Below, one piece after another: positions 33,724 through 43,033 of a DNA stretch of 64,000 nt (positions are counted from its first letter, which is position 1; each line of letters starts with the position of its first letter). The translations under genes and the position numbers were made by a program. The DNA lies in NCBI GenBank assembly GCA_046046455.1, contig JBJOJS010000066.1, forward strand, positions 138,699-202,698, read 5' to 3'. The stretch is from Mxb001 sp046046455 (GTDB taxonomy: Bacteria > Actinomycetota > Actinomycetes > S36-B12). The notes beneath the pieces were generated by a model that saw only the letters and a program-made list of their open reading frames with translations, made no database searches and was not told the DNA's origin.

Positions 33724-36222
33724 TCAGTCGGTACCGGCAGTCTCGATCGGAGGCGCGTCGGGTACGTCGGCCTTGGGAGTGGAGGTGAAGGTGAACTCCC
33801 TGCCGTCCTCGCCATCGACCACATCGACGAGCACGATGGAGCCCGGCGTGATCTCGCCGAAGAGCATCTTCTCGCTCAGCGGGTCCTCGATCTCGCGCTG
33901 GATCGTGCGACGGAGCGGACGGGCACCCATCGAGGAGTCGTAGCCGCGCTCCGCCAGAAGCTCGCGCGCGGACTGCGTGAGATCGAGCGAGATGTCACGG
34001 TCCTTGAGGCGCTCGTCAAGCAGGTTGACCATGAGATCGACGATCTGGATGATCTCTGCCCTGCTGAGCTGGTGGAAGACGATGACATCGTCGATGCGGT
34101 TGAGGAACTCCGGGCGGAAGTGCTGCTTGAGCTCCTGCTGCACCTTGGTCTTCATGCGCTCGTAGGCCGACAGGTCGTCGTTCTCCGGCGCGAAGCCCAG
34201 CATGACGCCCTTGGACACATCGCGGCTGCCGAGGTTGGTCGTCATGATGATGACGGTGTTCTTGAAGTCCACGACCCGACCCTGTGCGTCGGTGAGGCGG
34301 CCCTCCTCGAGCACCTGCAGCAGCGAGTTGAAGATGTCGGGGTGGGCCTTCTCGACCTCGTCGAAGAGCACCACGGAGAAGGGCTTGCGGCGCACCTTCT
34401 CGGTGAGCTGTCCGCCCTCTTCGTAGCCGACGTATCCGGGAGGCGAGCCGAAGAGTCGCGAGGCTGTGTGCTTCTCGGAGTACTCGCTCATATCGAGTGA
34501 GATGAGCGCGTCCTCGTCACCGAAGAGGAACTCCGCGAGCGTCTTGGAGAGCTCGGTCTTGCCGACACCCGAGGGCCCGGCGAAGATGAACGACCCCGAG
34601 GGGCGCTTGGGATCCTTCAGGCCAGCGCGGGTACGACGGATCGACTTGGAGAGGGCCTTGATGGCCTGCTCCTGGCCGATGACGCGACGGTGCAGCTCCT
34701 CCTCCATGCGGATGAGGCGCTGGGCGTCGTCCTCGGAGAGGTCGGTCACCGGGATGCCAGTCATGAGGGCGAGGACCTCGGCGATGAGGCGCTCATCGAC
34801 CTCGGCCACGACGTCCATGTCGCCGGCCTTCCACTCCCGCTCGCGCTGGGCCTTCTCGGCGAGGAGGTTCTTCTCATCATCGCGCAGGCGAGCGGCGAGC
34901 TCGAAGTCCTGGGCGTCGATCGCCGACTCCTTCTCCCGGCGCACATTGGCGATGCGCTCGTCGAACTCGCGCAGGTCCGGCGGCGCGGTCATGCGACGGA
35001 TGCGCAGGCGCGAGCCGGCCTCGTCGATGAGGTCGATGGCCTTGTCGGGGAGCTGACGGTCGGAGATGTAGCGATCCGACAGGCGGGCGGCCGCAGCGAG
35101 CGCGCCGTCGGTGATCGAGACGCGGTGGTGCGACTCGTAGCGATCGCGCAGGCCCTTGAGGATCTCCACGGTGTCGCTCACGTCGGGAGCATTGACCTGG
35201 ACGGGGGCGAAGCGACGCTCGAGCGCGGCATCCTTCTCGACGTACTTGCGGTACTCGTCGAGAGTGGTCGCACCGATCGTCTGGAGTTCACCGCGGGCGA
35301 GCATGGGCTTGAGGATGCTCGCCGCGTCGATCGCGCCCTCGGCCGCACCGGCACCGACGAGGGTGTGCATCTCGTCGATGAAGAGGATGATGTCGCCGCG
35401 CGTGCGGATCTCCTTGAGGACCTTCTTGAGGCGCTCCTCGAAGTCACCGCGGTAGCGGCTGCCGGCGACGAGCGCGCCGAGATCGAGGGTGTAGAGCTGC
35501 TTGTCCTTGAGGGTCTCGGGCACCTCGCCGCGGATGATGTTCTGAGCCAGTCCCTCGACAATGGCGGTCTTGCCGACGCCGGGCTCGCCGATGAGGACGG
35601 GGTTGTTCTTGGTGCGGCGCGACAGCACCTGCATCACGCGCTCGATCTCCTTCTCGCGCCCGATGACCGGGTCGAGCTTGGACTCCCGCGCGGCCTGGGT
35701 GAGATTGCGGCCGAACTGGTCGAGGACGAGCGAGGTGGAGGGCGTGCCCTCGGCGGGCCCACCGGCGGTCGCGGGCTCCTTGCCCTGGTAGCCCGACAGG
35801 AGCTGGATGACCTGCTGGCGCACGCGATTGAGGTCGGCGCCGAGCTTGACGAGCACCTGCGCGGCGACGCCCTCGCCCTCGCGGATGAGGCCGAGCAGGA
35901 TGTGCTCGGTGCCGATGTAGTTGTGGCCGAGCTGCAGTGCCTCGCGCAGGGAGAGCTCGAGCACCTTCTTGGCGCGCGGCGTGAAGGGGATGTGACCGCT
36001 GGGGGCCTGCTGGCCCTGGCCGATGATCTCCTCGACCTGTGAGCGCACGGCCTCCAGGGAGATGCCCAGGCTCTCGAGCGCCTTGGCAGCGACTCCCTCG
36101 CCCTCGTGGATGAGGCCGAGCAGGATGTGCTCGGTCCCGATGTAGTTGTGGTTGAGCATCCGGGCTTCTTCCTGGGCCAGGACGACGACCCGACGTGCCC
36201 GGTCCGTGAACCTCTCGAACAT
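33724..36222 (-). CDS. clpC: ATP-dependent Clp protease ATP-binding subunit ClpC
   Basis: AAA+ unfoldase that feeds substrates to ClpP1P2. The 832-residue protein has two Clp-N repeats (residues 1-145), Walker A1 G-E-P-G-V-G-K-T at 212-219, a UVR/middle-domain segment near 432-455, and Walker A2 G-P-S-G-V-G-K-T at 549-556. The P-loop and sensor motifs are intact. The ATG at 36222 has GGGAG upstream. A candidate -10, TAGCAT, lies 72 nt upstream. In many Actinomycetes lsr2 follows upstream toward lysS; here an RHS gene is found instead. Confidence 0.97.
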   Translation of the reverse strand: MFERFTDRARRVVVLAQEEARMLNHNYIGTEHILLGLIHEGEGVAAKALESLGISLEAVRSQVEEIIGQGQQAPSGHIPFTPRAKKVLELSLREALQLGHNYIGTEHILLGLIREGEGVAAQVLVKLGADLNRVRQQVIQLLSGYQGKEPATAGGPAEGTPSTSLVLDQFGRNLTQAARESKLDPVIGREKEIERVMQVLSRRTKNNPVLIGEPGVGKTAIVEGLAQNIIRGEVPETLKDKQLYTLDLGALVAGSRYRGDFEERLKKVLKEIRTRGDIILFIDEMHTLVGAGAAEGAIDAASILKPMLARGELQTIGATTLDEYRKYVEKDAALERRFAPVQVNAPDVSDTVEILKGLRDRYESHHRVSITDGALAAAARLSDRYISDRQLPDKAIDLIDEAGSRLRIRRMTAPPDLREFDERIANVRREKESAIDAQDFELAARLRDDEKNLLAEKAQREREWKAGDMDVVAEVDERLIAEVLALMTGIPVTDLSEDDAQRLIRMEEELHRRVIGQEQAIKALSKSIRRTRAGLKDPKRPSGSFIFAGPSGVGKTELSKTLAEFLFGDEDALISLDMSEYSEKHTASRLFGSPPGYVGYEEGGQLTEKVRRKPFSVVLFDEVEKAHPDIFNSLLQVLEEGRLTDAQGRVVDFKNTVIIMTTNLGSRDVSKGVMLGFAPENDDLSAYERMKTKVQQELKQHFRPEFLNRIDDVIVFHQLSRAEIIQIVDLMVNLLDERLKDRDISLDLTQSARELLAERGYDSSMGARPLRRTIQREIEDPLSEKMLFGEITPGSIVLVDVVDGEDGREFTFTSTPKADVPDAPPIETAGTD

Positions 36223-36411
36223 GCTCTCCCACCCTTTCCTCTGCGGCCCGAGGGCCTGTCCGGGTACGACGCAGGGGCCGCCCGGCTGGTTCGATGCTAG
36301 CGCCGCCCGGCTGAGGTCACCCGTTCGCGCCCTCAGCAGGCCACACGGGTGTAACGCCGAAGGTGGGTGAGCCCTTCCCGGGCGGATTCGGCCTAGAGCG
36401 GACGGGGGGAA
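36223..36411. other. Spacer between the RHS gene and clpC
   Basis: 189 nt without a gene. It carries the clpC leader and promoter and the region after the RHS stop. There is no open frame that would suit an immunity protein. Confidence 0.6.
36294..36299 (-). promoter_or_regulatory. Candidate -10 element of clpC
   Basis: TAGCAT on the minus strand, about 72 nt before the clpC ATG. Further upstream, GTTCGC at 36323-36328 on the plus strand matches one half of the ClgR box (GTTCGC-N5-GCG), but the second half is absent. Confidence 0.35.
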
Positions 36412-39400
36412 CTAGGAGCCGAAGGCGCTGGCCACCGAGCCCCCGGAGATGCGATTGCGGAAGGCATCCCCGGTGAACGACCCTCGATCGAGGAGGAAAC
36501 CCGCCCCGGCTCCGTTCTCCGGGCCCCCCAGGGAGTTCGACCGGATCCACTCGCTCTCGGGTATGACGTTCTGGTACTGCACCTTGAGCGGCACTGCGTG
36601 AGTCGCGCTCTCCTGCGAGAAGTAGGTCACCGAATTGGATCTCGTGCTGCTGACCTCGAGATCGACCCACGAACCGCGTGACTGCTGAGCCAGACTTCTG
36701 TTGAGGCGTGCCTTCCGGATCCCTGCCACCGTCTTGGCCCCGAGGTAGCCCGCACCGAAAGTCGCTGCGGCAGCACCGATACCGATGGCGATGGCCTGCC
36801 AGCTCTCGGACACCTGGTTGCGCACGGCCAAGGCAGCCCCCACCCCCGCCGTCACTGATGCGGCCACTCCCAGCCCGTAGAGAGCGGTCTTGCCGGGATT
36901 GGCCCGCGCGACGGCCTTGAACTTCGACCAGGTGGATGACGACGCGCTCAAGCCCTTCGGCAGGCTTCCCTTGGCAGAGGCGCCCCCGACACCGATGGCC
37001 AGCGTGAGCAGGGCCGATGCCGCTGCCACCCACACCCAGGTCCAATCCGTGTCCGACTCGTTGCCGCTGCTGTCCTTGGCATTGACCGGGTCGCCGTCGG
37101 TGTAGCCGTAGAGGTTCTGCCCCGAGTCGACGAGCGGATCCGCAGACAGGAACTGACCGGTGGCCGGGAGATAGGCGCGGGCTCCCACGATCACGATTCC
37201 CGCGGCACCCGGCAGGGTGTCGGCGCGCGTGCTCGCATGCCAGCGATACGTCGGCGCCGCGGATTCCGGCGCGAGGTCGGCCGACCCGAGCCGCTCACCG
37301 TAGGGGCCCACGCGCTCAGCGGGCCCAAGACCGGCGGCCGTCGCACCGCCCCATGCCGGCGCGGCCAGCGTGGCAAGGGAATTGCCGGTGGCGTCGTCGT
37401 GCGTGATCGTCGCTCCGCCGGATTCGGGGATGGTCACCCGTGCTCCACCGGGTAGATCGAGCACCGCGGCGATCACGGGCCCCATGCCACCGGAATCATC
37501 GGTGGCGAGTTGGAGCGCGCCGCCGGCACCGTAGGAGATCGCCTCGGTGCCTCCGGCGGTGGTGACACGCCGCGTGAGGACGTTGCCGCTGTAGGAAGTG
37601 AACTCGGTCGTGATCGGGGCCGTCGTATCCATGCCCTCGCGCATGCGCAGCACCTGTCCGCCGATGCCGTAGGCCAGCGAAACCGTTCGATCGATGCCCT
37701 CGACGGCAACCACTCGACCCAGACCGTCGTGCTGGAAGGTCGCGGTGCCTTGTCCTCCGGTGAGCAGTGGATCGGTGGTCGACACGATGCGCCCCTTGGC
37801 GTCGTGGCACGTGGTGTAGGCCACACCATCCCGCGAGCCGGCGGTGCGGAGATTGTCCTCACCTGCGCGGAGGTATCCCGCGCCGCAGGCAGCTGCCTGG
37901 TCGTTGAAGGAGTACTCGAAGGTGCGCGGGGTCCCGGTGGCCGCGCTGATGACCGCCCGCGTGAGGCGGCCGGCCTCGTCGTAGGAGTAGGCCCGCCGGT
38001 CGGTGAGTCCGGGACCGGTGGTCGCCTCCTCGAGGGTCCGTCCAAAGTCGGTGCGCGTCACAGCGTGTGAGTAGCGCTCGCCACTCGACGCGACGATCGT
38101 CTTGCTGCGCATACGCCCATCCGGGCCGTAGGCATAGCTGGCACGGGAGCCGGGGTACTCGACTGAGGCGATACGTCCGGTGTCGCGGTCGTAGGCGACG
38201 GTCGCGGCAGCCACTCCGCCGATCGATACCTTCTCCACAGCACCGTCGAGTTGCGTGCGGTAGGCATAACCGACGGTGGTGACCGGTCCCGCACCTGGGC
38301 CGTCATAGGACACCGAGGTCGGCTGACCTGCCGCGTCGTAATCCCACGTGGTGACGGTGCCGCTCGCATCAACGCTGCGCACCGGGCGGCCGCGCAGGTC
38401 GGTGGTCACGGACGTCTGCACTGAGGTGCCTGCGCCGACGGGAGCACCCGGACCCAGGGTGACGGTGGTTGTGAAGGTCAGCGGGTCGCCGCCGGCCTGT
38501 GGGTCGCCCGACGACACCTGCACGTCTTCGAGCAAGGTGGCTTCGCCTGCGCGCGCGACAGAGTAGGTCCGCTGTGATGCCATCGTCCCGTCCGGGTGGT
38601 ACCCGTTGCACTGCACCTGTGCGAGGCCGTCGCCCTCAGTGACACTGGCCGTCTGACGTCCGCGGATGTCGTAGTAGGTGGTGACCTTCGTGCCGTCCTG
38701 GCGGGTGACGGTCGCCGGCTGTCCCGATCCAACCGCGGTCCCCGAGCCGCACGCTGGCGGTAGTGCGATCGCGTCGGACACCGGCCAGTAGCTGGTGCGC
38801 ACCACCTCACCCCCCGCGGTAGTGAAGCGCAGTTGGCGTCCCCACAGTCCGCGGCCAGGGTCGAGGTCCTCGTAGCCGAAGCGCACCGTGCGACCTGCGG
38901 GATCGGTGACCGCACCCGCCTGACCCGAAGCCGGATCGGGATAGTCGGTGACGGTGCGTACGTCCTTAGCGCTGCCACGGTAGACGTCGTTGCTGGTCGT
39001 GACCGTCGCGTTGGAGAACTCCGGGCGTACCGAATCGACTTCCAGGGCTGCCAAGTTCTGCCCCACGGGCGCGGCCTGCACCGAGAATGCGCCGTTCCCT
39101 CGCCCGGCGGTGAGCTGCACCGTCACCTGCTTCGGGCCCTTGCCAAGGCCCTGGAGCGTGCACGTATCGGTGCCCGCGGCCGGCTCGCAGGCGACGGCAC
39201 CCACCATGAGGAGCACACGGCCACCCGATGCCTCGACACGGAAGGTCCAGCCGTCGCGCGCACCGGCCTTGTCGAGTTCTTCGCTGGGTCGCCATACGCC
39301 GGTGGCGAGGGCAGACCACGACCGATCCGGGCCCTGCCAGCGGTAGGAGAGCCCGCTTCCCCCGCGGGGCACGGCCCAGTAGGCGGAGTCGGGACGGCCG

Positions 39401-41547
39401 CCGAGCATGTCGTCGGGGAAGACCTGCGCGCGCAGCCCCGCGAGGCGGACTCGCTTGGTGCCGTCGATGTCGACGTCGTAGTCGGTCGTCGTGCGCTGGG
39501 CGTCGTTCGCCTCCACGGACGTCGCCCGGGTGGACGGCCCTGCCGATGAGATCTGCCGCCCGAGCTCATCGCGCTTGATGCGCGTCTGGCGCCCCTGCTC
39601 GTCGATCGTCGTCTGCGTGCCGGCATCGACCAGGTCACCCGCCAAGCGCTGGCTGAGACCGGTCTTGTCGACCGAGCGCAGCACCTGCCACGTCGTGGGG
39701 TCGACGAAGTCGCGCCTCGCGAGGGAGTAGCCCGATCCCTGCAGCGCGACCCGCGCCTCAGCCTGCAACTCCGGTCGAGGGTCCTTGATCCACGCCTTGA
39801 GGGAGTCCTCGGTAATGCTGGGGAATGCCACTGTGCGAGCAAGGGATGGGGCGCCGATGGTGGATGGCTGATCGACGAGATTCGCTGCGCGCCCCCGGTC
39901 GTCGTACTCCACACGCGACAGCGCACTGGCTGCGCCTGGATCCACGAGGGCCGCTCGGCCGGCGATCGCGGATCGCTCGGAGACAAGGCGCCCGCGCGAA
40001 TCCCAACCGAGTGCGGTGCCGGCATTGCCGGCGCCCTTGATGAGTGCGATCTGAGCACCTCCGTCACCCGCAGAGACGTAGCCGAAATCCGAGGCGTCAC
40101 CACCTTCGGCCCAGACACGGCACAGGCTGCCGGTCGGAGGTGCAGCGAAGCCGTGGGTTGTCCAGGAGGAGGAGGGGCAATCCCCTGACCCCGCGTAGGT
40201 CAGGCGAATAGCGCGCGCGATCTCATTGGTCAGGCGCACGAGACGCCCGGCGGCGTCCCACTCGAGCCTGGCAACGACGGCACCGGCCTTCTCCACCGAT
40301 ACGGCCCGACCGTCGACGAACCTCGTGGTGGTGGCTGCCGAGTCAGTGAACTCCCAGGAGCCATTGCTCAGGCGGTCGAGGGTGTTGCCGAGGCCAGGCA
40401 CGCGGCCCGCTCCGGTCACCTGCTCGTAGAGACCCTGCGCCGTGCGCTCGAAGACGAGTGCGGAGCCATCCCAGCCGCGCACGGTGACGACGCGCGGGCC
40501 GCGCTCCGACTGCAGTCCGCCGCGCGGCGTGAGATCGCGTGCCCGCGGGGCGATGTACGTCCCGTCACCCGACACCGCGGTGGACGCTCCGCAGAGTGAG
40601 GTGCCTTCGATGTCGACGCAGACGCGCAGGCGCGCATCGTCATCACCCACCTCGGCACGGACCTGTCCCCCCTGGGCATCAACAACACCGGCGTCGGACC
40701 AAGTCCCATCCGCGTCCAGCACCTGCACACGCTGACCCAGCACCTGCGAGGGATCCTGACCCGGCACCTGCACCTCGGCCACGCCGTCCTCGACGCGGAC
40801 GCGCGGCCCGGAGGGCGCCGTGACTCGTGCGGATGTTGCCGAGGCTGTCTCCAGACCGGCCCACGGTGAGCCCGTGCCAGGAATGATCCGCCAGCCCTGA
40901 GGGAGTCCGGCAGCAGCCGGCACACCCGACCCCCAGGTCAGCGTGAGGCCGAGAGCCGACGTCGGGCCGGCCAGGACGGGCGACTGCCACGACCACGACA
41001 CGTTGCCGGTGATGGTGGAGACGCGGATGCCATCCACCCCGATGCTCGGGCCGGCCTGGGATCCGGGCTGGGCGACCGTGAAGGTGCCGGCCCGCACCCA
41101 GCCCTGCTGGCTGCGGGCATCGATGGCGAAGGATCGGCCTGCGGTGAGAATGCGGTCGATCTTGGCCCAGCCGTTGCGCGCGGTCGCAGCCCAGCCGCTG
41201 CCATCGCCCCCGGCCGAACCCTGGCTGAGGTCCACGACACGCAACTCCACCGTGGGCTCGTCGCGCAGGCCCGGGATGTAGACGAGTGGATAGTTGCCGT
41301 GCATCGCGCTGCCCCGCGGGAGCACTGCCACGGTGGGCAAAGTCGCGGGCCATTGGGCCGCACCCTGAGCGCGCACGGTCTCGATCGGGCCCAGGGACTC
41401 CAGTCCTCCGGTGGCACGCGCAGTCACAGGATCGGCAGTGGGCGCCGCCGCGGCATTCGAGACGCTGCTGCCGGCGAGAAGGCCGGCCACGAGGGCCGTG
41501 GCCGATGCCCCGACGATGGATGCGCGAGCGAGGAGACGGTGTCCCAT
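36412..41547 (-). CDS. Secreted RHS-repeat protein with three-helix C-terminal tail
   Basis: A 1711-residue RHS/YD-repeat protein. A signal peptide (about 1-35) ends in A-A-A-A-P. Scattered YD repeats (Y-D-x-x-G-R and similar) run from roughly residue 430 to 1450. The RHS core follows at 1455-1495 (A-Y-L-P-A-T-G-Q-F-L-S-A-D-P ... D-S-S-G). The last 216 residues hold three hydrophobic helices (about 1504-1521, 1553-1576, 1582-1604) and a 105-residue polar tip with no recognised toxin motif. RHS proteins often wrap and deliver toxins, but no immunity gene is adjacent. The tip is less GC-rich than its surroundings. TAGCCT lies 7 nt before the ATG, a leaderless start. Confidence 0.88.
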   Translation of the reverse strand: MGHRLLARASIVGASATALVAGLLAGSSVSNAAAAPTADPVTARATGGLESLGPIETVRAQGAAQWPATLPTVAVLPRGSAMHGNYPLVYIPGLRDEPTVELRVVDLSQGSAGGDGSGWAATARNGWAKIDRILTAGRSFAIDARSQQGWVRAGTFTVAQPGSQAGPSIGVDGIRVSTITGNVSWSWQSPVLAGPTSALGLTLTWGSGVPAAAGLPQGWRIIPGTGSPWAGLETASATSARVTAPSGPRVRVEDGVAEVQVPGQDPSQVLGQRVQVLDADGTWSDAGVVDAQGGQVRAEVGDDDARLRVCVDIEGTSLCGASTAVSGDGTYIAPRARDLTPRGGLQSERGPRVVTVRGWDGSALVFERTAQGLYEQVTGAGRVPGLGNTLDRLSNGSWEFTDSAATTTRFVDGRAVSVEKAGAVVARLEWDAAGRLVRLTNEIARAIRLTYAGSGDCPSSSWTTHGFAAPPTGSLCRVWAEGGDASDFGYVSAGDGGAQIALIKGAGNAGTALGWDSRGRLVSERSAIAGRAALVDPGAASALSRVEYDDRGRAANLVDQPSTIGAPSLARTVAFPSITEDSLKAWIKDPRPELQAEARVALQGSGYSLARRDFVDPTTWQVLRSVDKTGLSQRLAGDLVDAGTQTTIDEQGRQTRIKRDELGRQISSAGPSTRATSVEANDAQRTTTDYDVDIDGTKRVRLAGLRAQVFPDDMLGGRPDSAYWAVPRGGSGLSYRWQGPDRSWSALATGVWRPSEELDKAGARDGWTFRVEASGGRVLLMVGAVACEPAAGTDTCTLQGLGKGPKQVTVQLTAGRGNGAFSVQAAPVGQNLAALEVDSVRPEFSNATVTTSNDVYRGSAKDVRTVTDYPDPASGQAGAVTDPAGRTVRFGYEDLDPGRGLWGRQLRFTTAGGEVVRTSYWPVSDAIALPPACGSGTAVGSGQPATVTRQDGTKVTTYYDIRGRQTASVTEGDGLAQVQCNGYHPDGTMASQRTYSVARAGEATLLEDVQVSSGDPQAGGDPLTFTTTVTLGPGAPVGAGTSVQTSVTTDLRGRPVRSVDASGTVTTWDYDAAGQPTSVSYDGPGAGPVTTVGYAYRTQLDGAVEKVSIGGVAAATVAYDRDTGRIASVEYPGSRASYAYGPDGRMRSKTIVASSGERYSHAVTRTDFGRTLEEATTGPGLTDRRAYSYDEAGRLTRAVISAATGTPRTFEYSFNDQAAACGAGYLRAGEDNLRTAGSRDGVAYTTCHDAKGRIVSTTDPLLTGGQGTATFQHDGLGRVVAVEGIDRTVSLAYGIGGQVLRMREGMDTTAPITTEFTSYSGNVLTRRVTTAGGTEAISYGAGGALQLATDDSGGMGPVIAAVLDLPGGARVTIPESGGATITHDDATGNSLATLAAPAWGGATAAGLGPAERVGPYGERLGSADLAPESAAPTYRWHASTRADTLPGAAGIVIVGARAYLPATGQFLSADPLVDSGQNLYGYTDGDPVNAKDSSGNESDTDWTWVWVAAASALLTLAIGVGGASAKGSLPKGLSASSSTWSKFKAVARANPGKTALYGLGVAASVTAGVGAALAVRNQVSESWQAIAIGIGAAAATFGAGYLGAKTVAGIRKARLNRSLAQQSRGSWVDLEVSSTRSNSVTYFSQESATHAVPLKVQYQNVIPESEWIRSNSLGGPENGAGAGFLLDRGSFTGDAFRNRISGGSVASAFGS
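37063..37185 (-). other. RHS-core coding segment
   Basis: Encodes the conserved motif separating the constant RHS shell from the variable C-terminal tail. The tail-coding part is 36412-37062. Confidence 0.7.
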
Positions 41548-41554
41548 GGCCGGA

Positions 41555-41560
41555 AGGCTA
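41555..41560 (-). promoter_or_regulatory. -10 element of the RHS gene, leaderless type
   Basis: TAGCCT on the minus strand, 7 nt before the ATG at 41547. Confidence 0.5.
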
Positions 41561-41764
41561 TGGGGCCACTACCTGGCGAAGCAACCGCGGGCGTGCGTCC
41601 TGTCAGAAGTGGCCATTGAGGTCAACGTCCGCCAGAAGCTGGTGATTCTGGGGCCCGCGCTATGGCACCACCACATGCGTGCAAGGGAAGTCCTGAGCCC
41701 ACGCCAACGGCATTCGCGGAGCCGCGTCAACCTATCCCGAATCCCGCACAAGACGAGCCGGGAA
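41561..41764. other. Gene-free spacer between the RHS gene and the amidase
   Basis: About 204 nt holding the upstream region of the RHS gene and the 3' end of the amidase transcript. Only short GC-rich palindromes are visible; no tRNA, clear terminator or small gene is supported. Confidence 0.5.
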
Positions 41765-42523
41765 TCACTGACGCAGCGCCGCCCGGGTGCCAGCGACGAT
41801 CCAATCCGCGTACTGGGCCTGCCCCCGGGCGGAGGACATGCGGGCGGCATCCGCCGAGTTCCGCATGTTGCCCGACTCAAGCAGGATGACCGGGACGTCG
41901 GAGAAGTTGAGAGTCGAGATCGTCGGCGTGATGAGCATCTGATGGGAGATGTACGTCGAGCGCGGGGCTCCCGCCCCGGCCATACCTGCGACAAATCGCT
42001 TGCCCATGCGAATGGACTTGGCGGAGATGTCGTCGGTCCAGCCCTTGATGACCGACGGGACCATGACGTAGAAGCCGTACCCGGAAGAGTCGGCGCCATC
42101 GCCATGGATGGACACCATGAGGTCGGCTCCGACCTTGGCCCCGAAGCGTCCGCGCTCATCCACGCACGGTCCCCACTTGCGCATGGAGTTGGCATGCCGG
42201 GTCATCTTGACGTCGGCCCCCAGTGCCTCGAGTTGGTCCTTGACCAGTAGGGCGACGTTCCAATTGAAGGTTGCTTCCGGGAAGCCGGCATTGGTCGCGG
42301 TACCGGACGTATTGCAGTTCTTGGTCTCGTGGCCGTTGAAGTGCGTCACGGCGAGTTCGTCGAAGTGCGCCGGATTGGAGTTCCCGAGCTGGTGACCCGG
42401 ATCCAGGGCGATGACGACTCCGTCGAGCGGACGGTCCGAGACCGGAGCGCTGCTGACCGGTGTCGCAAGAGCGCACGCGAGGCCTGCAGCGGCCAGGAGG
42501 GCCAGCGGGAAGGCGAATCTCAC
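41765..42523 (-). CDS. Secreted N-acetylmuramoyl-L-alanine amidase (Amidase_3)
   Basis: A 252-residue cell-wall hydrolase that cuts the bond between MurNAc and L-Ala. A signal peptide (about 1-25) precedes the amidase fold: first zinc ligand D-P-G-H (His44), a second ligand region N-G-H-E-T, V-S-I-H-G-D-G, and catalytic L-E-S-G-N near the end. It starts at a GTG at 42523 that overlaps the argA stop (GTGA). TATGCT lies 6 nt before the GTG, inside argA, so it could also have its own leaderless promoter. It is last in the cofactor operon. Confidence 0.88.
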   Translation of the reverse strand: MRFAFPLALLAAAGLACALATPVSSAPVSDRPLDGVVIALDPGHQLGNSNPAHFDELAVTHFNGHETKNCNTSGTATNAGFPEATFNWNVALLVKDQLEALGADVKMTRHANSMRKWGPCVDERGRFGAKVGADLMVSIHGDGADSSGYGFYVMVPSVIKGWTDDISAKSIRMGKRFVAGMAGAGAPRSTYISHQMLITPTISTLNFSDVPVILLESGNMRNSADAARMSSARGQAQYADWIVAGTRAALRQ

Positions 42524-43026
42524 CGCAGGAGCATAAGCATGCGGTGGTTGCCGAGGGTATTCGGCTTGACGCGCTCGAGGTCGAGGAACTCCGCCACGCC
42601 CTCGTCGTAGCTCTGGAGGAGCTGCTCGAAGACTGCGTGGTCGACCGGACTCCCCTCGATCTCCTCGAAGCCACGGCTGCGGAAGAAATCGACCTCGAAG
42701 GTGAGGCAGAAGAGTCGCGCGAGTCCCAGGGTCCGCGCCCTGGCGATGAGGTCGTCGAGGATGCGGCCGCCGATGCCGTGGCCCGCATGCTCGGGATCGA
42801 CGGCGAGCGTGCGAATCTCGCCGAGGTCCTCCCACATGACGTGGAGGGCACCGCATCCGATCACCGTGCCGTTGAGGTCTGCGACGAGGAACTCCTGCAC
42901 ATCCTCGTAGAGCGTGACGGGTGCCTTGGCGAGGAGCCGGCCATCCTCGGTGTAGAGACCGACGAGCCGGCGTACGGCGGCCACATCCGCGGTGCGCGCC
43001 GGACGGATCACAACCTCACTCGTCAT
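42520..43026 (-). CDS. argA: Amino-acid N-acetyltransferase, short ArgA type
   Basis: A 168-residue GNAT-fold N-acetylglutamate synthase like Rv2747 of M. tuberculosis, catalysing the first step of arginine synthesis. Diagnostic segments are L-Y-E-D-V-Q-E-F, C-G-A-L-H-V-M-W, L-G-E-I-R-T-L-A-V-D, the acetyl-CoA loop G-H-G-I-G-G, and V-A-E-F-L-D-L ... V-K-P-N. It lacks the amino-acid-kinase domain of E. coli ArgA. It starts 7 nt after lysS and is coupled to the amidase by GTGA. Confidence 0.88.
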   Translation of the reverse strand: MTSEVVIRPARTADVAAVRRLVGLYTEDGRLLAKAPVTLYEDVQEFLVADLNGTVIGCGALHVMWEDLGEIRTLAVDPEHAGHGIGGRILDDLIARARTLGLARLFCLTFEVDFFRSRGFEEIEGSPVDHAVFEQLLQSYDEGVAEFLDLERVKPNTLGNHRMLMLLR

Positions 43027-43033
43027 GGGGTGC

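Noticed and set aside
36323..36336. ClgR box upstream of clpC
   Set aside because: Only the GTTCGC half is present; the GCG half at the right spacing is not, so it is mentioned but not called.
36223..36411. Possible immunity gene for the RHS protein
   Set aside because: No open frame with a start and ribosome binding site fits in the 189-nt spacer on the RHS strand.
41561..41764. tRNA or riboswitch in the RHS-amidase spacer
   Set aside because: No T-loop consensus or conserved riboswitch core could be found on either strand.
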